Shown here: positions 15,401 through 22,580 of the stretch, in pieces
Layout of the letters: each line of letters begins with the position of its first letter
Position numbering within the stretch: the first letter of the stretch is position 1
Source: Larus michahellis
Lineage: Eukaryota > Chordata > Aves > Charadriiformes > Laridae
Reading direction: 5' to 3'
DNA: 64,000 nt
NCBI RefSeq assembly: GCF_964199755.1
Contig: NC_133910.1
Span: 10,796,711 to 10,860,710, forward strand
The notes under the pieces: model-generated
Database searches by the model: none
The model's input: the letters and a program-made list of their open reading frames with translations, nothing else
What the model was told of the DNA's origin: nothing
Position numbers and translations under genes: made by a program

Positions 15401-18400
15401 CCCATTACTGAATTTCTGACTGTATAGAATGTTTTACGTTTGGTCCATCTCAAAGGCTCTAATTTTAAAATCTATGCTAAAGTGTAATCTCTTGAAACAT
15501 ACACAGTACTATGACTAAAGTAACTTCCTAAAATCAAATTGTTTCTTCTATGAAAAAATACCACTGCAAAGAGGGCAAATTACATCAAGCTTGACCTTGG
15601 AAATTCCAGAATAACAAGGCCTGTGGATATATATAACCTTCCATTCCCCCAGACTTATTCCTAAGAAAAGGGAGATTTTATCGTGAGGGGTACCCAAAGC
15701 TGGTTCATCTCTCCTCCTAAGTAGCATGACTCCTTCAGGGATTTTATTAAGTGACTTCATTTCATAGACACCCTTTTGTAGCTGAAAAACATGGAAATTA
15801 GCCTGGACCACAGAAGTAAATCTATTCATGTCCTAAATACAAAATACAAGCAAATGATTATTTACAGGTCTCCAAACCCATACAATTAACTTATCATAAG
15901 GGACACCACCAGTAACATGCAAAACTCTTCACATTGTAACCAAGTTTTCCTTAAGTTTTCAAAAACTTACCATTTCCTGAACAACATAATATAACCTATA
16001 TTATGCTTTGAATAGCTAGCACAGAAGGAGAGATTTTCTGATAAACAACTTTGTTAGGCTCACAATGGCTGTGTTTCACAACAGACTTTGTGGAAAGACA
16101 CACAGCAATTATTCAGGGTTAGTCAGTCAAAGTAAATGTACCATGAAAATCATGAAAAATCATTAAAAGATTCTGAGCAATTACTGTTCCTAATGATAAT
16201 CACTTACGGATGATACTTTATTCTGTTTCAAATTAAGGATGCGCAGGGATCTCAGTTTCTTCCCTACCCACGCTGGAATGTGCTCAATCTCATTCGTTGC
16301 AAGGTTCAGCTTTTGTAGATTCTGCATATGTTCTATACCTTCAATTTTACTGGGGGGGGGGGGAAGGACAAAAACATCACTTATCATGAACCAGAGCAAA
16401 TTTACAGTGTAACTGAGGCATTATGGATAAACTACAGCAAAATCTGTCTCAAATAATTATCACCCAAGAGATTACCAAAAAGAGTTGTTTACTGCCATGG
16501 ACTCACAATTCAAATTAAATTACACCAGTTTACTTCCAAGAACTACATTAAGACCAAAAAAAAAAAAAAAAAAAATCACAGCAAGCCTTTCTTGCTCACT
16601 GTGGCAAAACCTTTACTTTTACATATCTTAATTTTAACATTAACATTATTTTAATGTGTGATAATTCCATTTTAATATGCAAAATTTATTTCTTTTTCTC
16701 CTGAGAATGTTATGGGACACAAATGAACCAGAATAAAGATGTGGGGGGGTTGGGTTTTTTTCCCCGTACAAAGGAAGGGCCAGCTGTAAAGTGACAGTAT
16801 GCAGAACTACATTTTTTTAGTGTTTTTATTAAAACATTATGTAGCTAACAAGGAAAACAAATTAAGTTTTAGTTTATTTGGGCTTTTACCTAAAGGTATG
16901 AGTATTATAACAAAGTACAATAGAATGTGCTCTTGTGACCATGCTATTTTTGAGTAGGAACCAACTGTATATAACGAAAGTCTGAAAAGATATAGCAGTA
17001 GCTAAAAGCTACTCTGACCTTTTCAATTCCTGTTGAGAGAGGAAGTTGTGAGAATGCAATGTGTAGAAATGACAGTGTCTTTCTTACTTCCTATTGTTAA
17101 CTGAAATCGCACCTTCTCTACTGCAAAGTAAGTCTCACGTAAAGATCATAATTTGCTAACAGAAAAATTAATGGAAACAAAGAATTTTGCTGTCGCCTGA
17201 ACCATTGCCCTTCAGCATTTTTATACTACTTAGAAAAGACACCAGACTTAAAAAAGTGAAAGTGAAAAAGCAATTTAGTGAGTTTACAGACTGATTAAGT
17301 CTATTCAGCTTCCTCTCCTAAAAGAAAACTTCCTTTATTTACCTGTAATGATATACAGTAAAAGTTTAATTAAATTTTTAATGCATGTAATTGGGTTATT
17401 GTATACTCTTAATTATGGTATCTGGAAACTTGTATTTCTGGCTTGGTTTCCTAGGGAAACAAGTTTAACTGTAACCATGGTACACTAACAGCACCTCCCC
17501 AAACTATTTATCCTTCTAATACCTAAGACCTTGTGCTTTTTAAGAAGATCTCACCAAAGCCTGTTAGTCTTGACATACAACTGATGAGAAATTCATCTTA
17601 ACGGTTCACACCTGTGAGAGACCTCAGGAGAGAATGTCAGCTTTCTTGTATCTGGGTTTACCAAACATCAGTGTTTCTGCTTACCTGATTTTGTTGCAAG
17701 ACAAGTTGAGTTCACGCAGCTTCATCAGTTTATCCAACTTCTCAATCTTCTCTATTTGGTTGTTACTAAGATTCAGTGTCTCTAGTTTAGAGCACTTTTC
17801 CAAGTTTTCTATGTACTATAGAATAGAAAATTAATCCATTAGCACTTCACCTTTATTAATTTATTTTAAGAGAAAGGCAGATTTCTGTTTTTAACAACCA
17901 CCTATTAAAAAACAGGAAGTATTCTAACATTTTATTCATCACAGTTTCACTGTTTCATTCTAAAACCTTGGTTTAGGTACAGTCTTCTATAGTGTTGGAG
18001 GAGGAAAACTAGATTTTAAATTTACAGTGGACCAGTTTCATCTGCACAACAGGGATCTTGACATTAAAAAAAACAACAAAGCAAACCAGCACAATCCAAA
18101 AGATAAAAAATTACACAAATGGATGGTGTTCTAAATTTCAGTCTGACTGATCAAAAATTTTTTCTTTTGCATAAGTCTCCACTGATGGGTTGTTTTGTTG
18201 TTTTTTTTTTTTAAAACAGAACGTGCTTGTAGAACTAGGCTAGCATAATTAGAATATAGCTGTTTACATCCACTTAAAAATAGAACTTTACCAAAAAAGA
18301 AATCAAAATAAATTTTTAACTTTGTTTAATTACCAGTTATTTTCAATAACTTACCTTAAATTTCTTGTCCCCATCCTTTGGGGAAGAAAGATTCAGTGAG

Positions 18401-19115
18401 CTTATACATGCCAAATTTTCCTGTTTTGACAGACCTTTTATAAGGGGGTCAGTAATGTACCTAACTCCTGCGCTAACACCATTTTCATCTGAAATAAAAG
18501 AGAAACTACCTTTAGTAGCAAAAAAATTGGTGATTTTTATACTAGTCTTCTATTGACACTGAATACTGGGAAAACATTGAAAATTATTTCTCCACACAAA
18601 GGATGAGAAGAAACAGAATGCCAGAAGCATTTACAGGAAATGACACGTAAGTGTGTATAGTCTTTTGAAAAAAGCACAGCATGCATCTCCTTTTGCCAGT
18701 CTTCACCCAGCACAGAATGGAAGGAGTCAAAGTCTCATTATTCTACGCATCTTTCATTATTATCACTTCAACATTTGAGTACCAAAAGATGAAAGCAAGT
18801 TTTTCAGAGTTCTTTGCAACAGATTACACATCTTTAATCACACAGTTCACAGAACATTGGCTTTTTAGTATGTACTTTTATACCTGCAGTCATTTATACA
18901 ATACCTTTATGAAACCTATACTCAAAAGCAGCTTCTGCATTTTCTGCTGTAATATCAGGTTGTTGGTGCTTCCGTTCCATGCTTTTGCAAGGAGATGGAG
19001 ACGCCTGTTGGCTAAGAGGAGATGGCGATCTGGTACTTGAACTGCCAGGAGGCATTGGACTAGCTGACATCTGTGTTTTTCTACATAATGCTTGTCTTAC
19101 TGAGCCCTTCTTCAT
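351..19115 (-). CDS. CNTRL: CNTRL (centriolin / CEP110), 5' half of the gene, residues 1-1053
   Basis: Centriolin is a large coiled-coil protein of the mother-centriole appendages and the cytokinetic midbody. Nineteen coding exons are visible on the minus strand, and all join in frame from the ATG at 19115-19113. The protein opens MKKGS, as in human. Leucine-rich repeats follow at about residues 110-245 (for example LRELNLSCNKI and IEHIPAWVGKKLRSLRILNL). A near-continuous Glu/Lys/Gln-rich coiled coil runs from about residue 265 to the last codon seen. Human centriolin is about 2325 residues, so the second half lies left of position 1. Exons (high to low): 19115-18905, 18488-18355, 17815-17685, 16349-16208, 15345-15159, 15062-14869, 13142-13023, 12102-11877, 11407-11298, 10141-9956, 7416-7263, 6578-6358, 5639-5463, 4443-4309, 3477-3332, 2855-2648, 1695-1516, 1208-1029, 467-351. 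Introns hold nothing else recognised apart from the internal CpG island and the tracts listed below. Confidence 0.96.
1029..1208 (-). CDS. CNTRL: CNTRL exon 19, residues 955-1014
   Basis: Encodes LDKELKELKRAIITSDKLAA and QLKALHGTVLRINQERAE, matching human. Sixty codons in phase 0. The exon starts with a run of seven A. Confidence 0.94.
1516..1695 (-). CDS. CNTRL: CNTRL exon 18, residues 895-954
   Basis: Encodes EKIKSMEEIQGLADQQLQEA, almost identical to human. Sixty codons in phase 0, with a less common donor, GTAGGA. Confidence 0.94.
2648..2855 (-). CDS. CNTRL: CNTRL exon 17, residues 825-894
   Basis: Encodes SADVLGKSLANLQKEINDIL and LQEEMVSQQEKLEEVQEKYR, matching human SPSDVLGKSLADLQKQFSEIL. 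The donor is GTAAGA. Confidence 0.94.
3332..3477 (-). CDS. CNTRL: CNTRL exon 16, residues 777-825
   Basis: Encodes DNNLLKQQLKDLQNQLNHAV and HPEEVLARIDELKQKL, matching human. The acceptor tract is poor in pyrimidines: a Gly-coding GGGG run directly follows the TAG. Confidence 0.9.
4309..4443 (-). CDS. CNTRL: CNTRL exon 15, residues 732-776
   Basis: Encodes MELSALQAELEKERQALENA, nearly identical to human, and ends QFKQLQ before GTGAAG. Phase 0 at both ends. Confidence 0.95.
5463..5639 (-). CDS. CNTRL: CNTRL exon 14, residues 673-731
   Basis: Encodes EIIMLEGALQEQREINESLR and RDISAYEAELEAQLRDRDTE. The DISAYEAELEAQL block aligns with human DLSAYEAELEARL. Phase 0 at both ends. Confidence 0.95.
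6277..6302. repeat. C14/T12 homopolymer pair in a CNTRL intron
   Basis: Fourteen C followed by twelve T on the plus strand, read as A12-G14 in the CNTRL transcript. Confidence 0.9.
6358..6578 (-). CDS. CNTRL: CNTRL exon 13, residues 599-672
   Basis: Encodes GQIATNEALKRDLESIILGL and ends EIVAMDAENMRQ, as in human. The donor is GTAAGG. A C14/T12 homopolymer pair lies about 55 bases into the following intron. Confidence 0.95.
7263..7416 (-). CDS. CNTRL: CNTRL exon 12, residues 548-599
   Basis: Encodes AHMKAQKASKEQQFDVMNKH and LESRLDEMLSRIAKETEEIK, almost identical to human. This is the exon that the internal promoter would splice to. It has its own in-frame Met at residue 550. Confidence 0.95.
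8498..8760 (-). promoter_or_regulatory. CNTRL: Internal CpG island with a putative alternative CNTRL first exon
   Basis: A GC-rich island at about 8600-8830 lies inside the intron between CNTRL exons 11 and 12. On the minus strand an ATG at 8566-8564 opens 23 codons (MNSSSGVGRFACGTGGRQDK then GKA) that end exactly at a strong donor GTAAGTG (8497 downward). The phase matches CNTRL exon 12, so splicing gives GKA joined to AHMKAQK in frame. An in-frame TGA lies upstream of the ATG. The product would lack residues 1-547, including all leucine-rich repeats. The ATG context is weak (C at -3). The transcription start is unknown, so the upper coordinate is approximate. Confidence 0.55.
9750..9774. 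repeat. (TTTG)n microsatellite
   Basis: A T-run followed by four short TTTG units, in the CNTRL intron between exon 11 and the internal CpG island. Confidence 0.75.
9956..10141 (-). CDS. CNTRL: CNTRL exon 11, residues 486-547
   Basis: Coiled coil with LHQLRKEALELEKQMEKQKR, matching human KLRQEALDLELQMEKQKQ. Ends NPEDPRH before GTAAGT, phase 0. It is the last exon before the internal CpG island, so a transcript from that island would skip it and everything upstream. Confidence 0.94.
11298..11407 (-). CDS. CNTRL: CNTRL exon 10, residues 449-485
   Basis: Coiled-coil segment QRRLEELQSAIANAEQQVLK. The donor GTATGC directly follows AAAAAA. An A/C-rich low-complexity stretch (11413-11450) lies just beyond the acceptor in the intron. 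Confidence 0.88.
11877..12102 (-). CDS. CNTRL: CNTRL exon 9, residues 374-449
   Basis: Contains ESPYIGKARYKRNMF, a very well conserved centriolin motif, then a less conserved Gln/Met-rich stretch ending KEKKIHS. The donor is GTAAAA. Confidence 0.94.
13023..13142 (-). CDS. CNTRL: CNTRL exon 8, residues 334-373
   Basis: Encodes LKQKTTELTRACQKQYELEQ and ELAFYKIDAKFEPLNYFPSE, nearly identical to human. Forty codons in phase 0, donor GTAATA. Confidence 0.95.
14869..15062 (-). CDS. CNTRL: CNTRL exon 7, residues 269-333, start of coiled coil
   Basis: Heptad-rich text such as EEIEKLERELENAVKEIENL and DEVNKSLKEKTLQQKQSYED. Human has NKSLKEEAMLQKQSCEEL at this place. It ends GTKNEL before GTAAGA. Confidence 0.93.
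15159..15345 (-). CDS. CNTRL: CNTRL exon 6, residues 207-269, last LRR and cap
   Basis: Encodes LHDIAKLKPLQDLTSLFLAD, then a segment with LPHYRLYTIFHLRALENLDG and QPVTNRDRQEALERF. This is the typical LRR C-cap with RLYTIFHLRAL in place of human QFTIFHLRSL. The donor is GTAATA. Confidence 0.94.
16208..16349 (-). CDS. CNTRL: CNTRL exon 5, residues 159-206, leucine-rich repeats
   Basis: Encodes SKIEGIEHMQNLQKLNLA and NEIEHIPAWVGKKLRSLRIL, nearly identical to human. The acceptor is preceded directly by twelve C on the sense strand (12 G at 16352-16363). The donor is GTAAGT. Confidence 0.94.
17685..17815 (-). CDS. CNTRL: CNTRL exon 4, residues 116-159, leucine-rich repeats
   Basis: Starts YIENLEKCSKLETLNLS and contains LDKLMKLRELNLSCNKI. 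These are two LRR units of the LxxLxLSxNxI type. Confidence 0.94.
18355..18488 (-). CDS. CNTRL: CNTRL exon 3, residues 71-115
   Basis: Encodes SAGVRYITDPLIKGLSKQEN, the lead-in to the leucine-rich repeats, closely like human AGVRYITEALIKKLTKQDN. The acceptor is TTTCAG and the donor GTAAGT. The exon ends in phase 0. Confidence 0.92.
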
Positions 19116-19148
19116 TGCCAGGAACAGAGAATATCATATGACCAATAT
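18905..19148 (-). CDS. CNTRL: CNTRL exon 2: end of 5' UTR and residues 1-71
   Basis: The acceptor is a pyrimidine stretch ending CTTCCAG before 19148. Thirty-three UTR bases precede the ATG at 19115. The start is chosen because MKKGS matches human centriolin. The exon encodes a Ser/Pro-rich, probably disordered N-terminus that is only weakly conserved. The donor is GTATTG and the codon for residue 71 is split. Confidence 0.9.
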
Positions 19149-20585
19149 CTGGAAGAACAGAAATAAACATCAGTCTGTACACACGTCTAAATCTTAATGG
19201 TTTGCATGCCAACAAAATTGCCTTTTTAGCACAAGAAAATATTTCCAGCAACGATATGGTGCCAAAACCCTACACCTAAGCCAATTCTCCAACGAGTGAC
19301 AGCTTCCAGTTTTCATGGGCTAACATATATTGGGAGGAATGGTATACCTGTTTGCTTACACCACTCTACAGCGCGACACCAGGAACTGGCTGAACTGCTT
19401 TCTGTTTTGCTACTCATCTTGGTAACTGTCCTGCAATTTATGGCTTACACAAAGTCTGTCAGGTCTGCAGATACTCGTACCTCAGCTTAACATAGTTGGC
19501 AGAGGCCAGAAAGAGAGGGCTAGGATCCCAATTGTTTTTACTAAAGCTAGAAATTACCCACTTTACAAATAGAAGAGCAAATACAAGCAAAAAAAAAAAA
19601 GGCAATAGGGGAAAAAAAATAAAATCAGTCTAGCACTGGCATTCCTTCAGCGTTCCTTTTTCTACAAACAAGTTATTCCGTGACCGCCTGGGAACTTCCA
19701 GAGAATGTTAACAGAAACTTCGCCCAGTGACGAATATATTTCCCTAGAGGTTAGTGTAGAAGCTGTCATGTACGCGTTCAATGCACAAAAGCACTTGTAG
19801 TGACCATCTTCAGGGACAGGTTTTTACTAAAACCTAGACCCAATAAACAAAATGCACCTTTTAAGATATTCTTTATGATAGAAACATATCCTTTTAAGGG
19901 AACTTTGAGGTGTATGAGTGATCACATTGTGTCTTAAGTTGAGAAGATTTTCTTCATTAAAATGGATATTCTTTTTTTTCCCCCTGAATCTTCAAGGAGA
20001 AAGAAGGAGCCGCTCTGTTCCATACTTGGAGGCACAACTCATTCAGGGACAGGAAACTGAGGCAGGAGAGGGGTGGGGAGCTAGCGAGAAGCTACTTTGG
20101 GGAAGTTTCTTGATATTTTAAGGAGCGCAGTTAGACGTTTTAGTGCGGGTTCTTGAGAACAGATTGTCCTTTTGCAATGAAAACCAGGACGAAAGTCTCA
20201 CGTTAGAAGCGGTGGGGAAGGGGGGAGCGTTAGGCGGACCCGGCCAGGGCGATCTGCCGCGGGGGTACCCCGCGCCCCGGCGGGGAGCAGAGGAGTCCTC
20301 GGTGCCGCCGCTGCCTCCTTCCCTTCCCGGTTAACGGCTGCCTCAGCCGAGCCACCGGCCTCTCCCCGCCCTCCCGCCCCGGCCGGCCCACACCTGACAG
20401 GATGGCGACCACCCGGCGCGGCACGGCGCTGCCGGCCGAGCCCCGGGCCGAGCTCCCCTCCGCGGGGCCGGGCTGTGGTGCAACGCCGCGCCCGCAGCGA
20501 GGCGGCTGGGGAGCGACGGTGCTCGCTGAAGGGGAACGCCGGTTCCCGCCGAGGGCGGTTCCCCTCAGGCCTCCGCTTTGATTAC

Positions 20586-20780
20586 CTGCGTTGACATGGT
20601 AACGCTGTTTCACCGCTTCCCGCTCGTCGCCACCGGGGCAGTAGCGGACAGGGCGGCCTCCGAGCGACCCCGCGTGAAGGCACCGGCTCTCAGCACACCT
20701 TTCTCCCGCCTCCCTTCCTCCGCCGGCCGTTCGTCGTTTCTACCGGCCACCAGGCCCGAGGTGCTGCGGCTCCTTTAAGA
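20586..20780 (-). other. CNTRL: CNTRL exon 1, 5' untranslated; outer border approximate
   Basis: Inside the CpG island the minus strand reads ACGCAG then GTAATC, a good splice donor at 20585-20584. It can join the acceptor before 19148. The transcription start is not visible, so the upper coordinate is a guess. The exon carries an upstream ATG and an RFX-type X-box, both listed separately. Confidence 0.55.
20590..20603. promoter_or_regulatory. RFX X-box-like palindrome in CNTRL exon 1
   Basis: GTTGACATGGTAAC matches the X-box GTNRCC-N2-RGYAAC at 11 of 12 fixed positions. RFX factors are known to use such sites close to the start of ciliary and centrosomal genes. Confidence 0.55.
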
Positions 20781-20781
20781 G

Positions 20782-22399
20782 GCCGGCGCTACGAGCCAAC
20801 CGGACGCCATTTTGTCTGGTTGTTGGCCGGCGACGGGTGACCGGGCCCGGGGGCGGGGCGGGGCGGGGCGGGGCGGGGCGGGCCCGGCCCTCGCGAGGCC
20901 ACGCCCCTCCCCGCGCGGCTTTCCCGCCGCTTTGGCCCCCTCCGGCGCGTGCGCGGCGGTGATTTCTTTTCCTGCCGCCAACCGCCGCGTTGCCTCAGGG
21001 GCGGGCGCTCTGCCTCTGCCCGGCCCTCAGCTGCTGGAGGGTGGATTCTGAGAGGTTTTGTTATAATTGAGGCCCATGTCACTGTATAAGTAACAAAGTC
21101 TTCTCTGGTGATAGGGATTTTCTTGGGTTTTTTGATGTTTGTGTTTGTTTTTTTTTATGTCTGTTTTTTCTATATCTGTATATATATATTGGTCTCAGCG
21201 TAAAGCGGTATGTAGATGGGTTTTACTCTGGAACATTGTATGTTGCATTGGAAATATGTACTATATTTGATCATGAGAAACTCCATTTAGTAGGCTTAAA
21301 TTGCCACTGCAATTGCTGTTGAAATAAATCTCTTGTAATGGTTTTGGGCTGTGTGTGTTGCTTTGGAATTCATACAACTAGGTGTGAAACATAAGGTTGA
21401 AAAATTAGTATACCAAATATGAAAAAGAACGTAGGGAAGGAACATAATTAGCTTTAAAAATCATCATTATAGACTATTGTTAGACTTTTAAAATGTTTTC
21501 CAGTGTGCTTTACTGTTTGCTCCTTAATGTTTATGTACCACCTCTGTAAACTTACTCTATGAATTCTCATTGTTTGGCATTTAGTGATAGGTATTTGGGC
21601 CATTATTTTTTAATAATATTAAGCACCTTACACTTTTGTAAGATTTTATTCTATATATTGTTGCCTCCCTTGTAATTTATTACATCTGTTCAGAAGCCCA
21701 AGTTGGTCTTCTTGTAACCTAATTTTCTATTGATCAGAAATAGTTTTGTAAATGTCTTTCCCGTAAAGGTTGGCTACGGTATTTGTTTAAACTGGAGAAG
21801 TCTTGCACAACTTTAGTTTAACTTTTCATAAACTTTTTTGTTGAGGTCCTATGCTTAGGTACCAGGCATGCAAAGGTTTTGTCACCAATGTGTTTTTAGC
21901 AAATGCTGTTTAAAATAGTACATGTTATAGATGTATTGTGCCTTAATATTTTAATTTTGCAGTTTTATTTGTAATGGTAGTACTCAGAAAGTTGTCATAA
22001 TCAGGAATACAAATGGCTAAAAGAAATTTGCAAGTGAAGGGTTATTTCAAAACAAAAAAGGAAACTTCTTGTCTAAACATCAGTGTGTTGTGTTTGATAT
22101 AATTCAAATGCTTTTTTTTCTTCTTATGCAAATTTAAAATCACTTTGATTTAAATAAAAATTATTTTCTGAAGGACAAACTGAATTAAACTTTTCTATGT
22201 TGGAGGGGTTTTTGCTACCTCAGATTTCTTTTTTTTTTTTTTTTTTAAATGGAGCTGTCAAACAGAAAAAGTTAGGACTGACATAGGATTGCCCTGGACA
22301 TATTCAAAAATTGAAATCCTAAATGAAAAAATTCCTAAGTTTAGCTGTTCTGGCTTCCTTGGGAGGGGGCAATAACATTTTAGTAAAACATGATCTGCA
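20782..22399. other. Divergent intergenic region between CNTRL and C5
   Basis: The left part belongs to the CpG island. From about 21,060 the sequence is AT-rich, with T-runs (for example 22,227-22,245) and no convincing open frame, RNA or mobile element. Confidence 0.6.
20849..20881. repeat. (GGGGC)n pentanucleotide repeat in the CNTRL promoter
   Basis: About six GGGGC units in tandem. They make overlapping Sp1-type GC boxes and a possible G-quadruplex on the plus strand. Confidence 0.9.
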
Positions 22400-22412
22400 A
22401 TTAATTATTAAC
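22400..22412. promoter_or_regulatory. HNF1-type site in the C5 promoter
   Basis: ATTAATTATTAAC matches the palindromic HNF1 consensus GTTAATNATTAAC at 12 of 13 positions. It lies 104 bases upstream of the C5 start codon. HNF1 drives many liver-secreted plasma proteins, and C5 is made mainly in liver. No TATA box is evident. Confidence 0.6.
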
Positions 22413-22515
22413 TATGTGTGAAATGTGTTGGTATTTCTGTTCATCTACAGCAAAAGTCAAACACAGTTTAATCCAGAATCATTAGCATCTATGGTTTGCT
22501 GTTGTCATAGACACT

Positions 22516-22580
22516 ATGACAATTTTAGTATATTTTTTTGTTTTGCTATTTTCTGGAACAACTTATGGCCAAGAGAAAAC
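22516..22580 (+). CDS. C5: C5 exon 1, residues 1-22, signal peptide
   Basis: Hydrophobic core [10 protein letters not shown], then Ser-Gly-Thr-Thr-Tyr-Gly. Cleavage after Gly18 gives a mature QEKT start, like the 18-residue human leader. Donor GTAAGT. Confidence 0.93.

Larger units (their letters stand above)
20220..21050. promoter_or_regulatory. CNTRL: CpG island, main CNTRL promoter
   Basis: Dense CpG and GC over about 0.8 kb surrounds the CNTRL untranslated exon 1. Visible motifs are a YY1-like CGCCATTTT at 20805-20813, an NRF1-like element at 20944-20955 (reverse complement matches YGCGCAYGCGCR at 11 of 12), and the GGGGC repeat listed separately. The island is of the housekeeping type expected for a centrosome gene. 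Whether it also drives transcription toward C5 cannot be told from sequence. Confidence 0.8.

Noticed and set aside
15548-15829. 93-residue open frame on the minus strand in a CNTRL intron
   Set aside because: It overlaps no conserved centriolin segment, neighbouring exons already join in phase without it, and I recognise no family.
20230-20613. 127-residue minus-strand open frame at the CNTRL promoter
   Set aside because: Its first codon is GTG, it runs through the exon 1 donor, and it has no recognisable domain: a CpG-island artefact.
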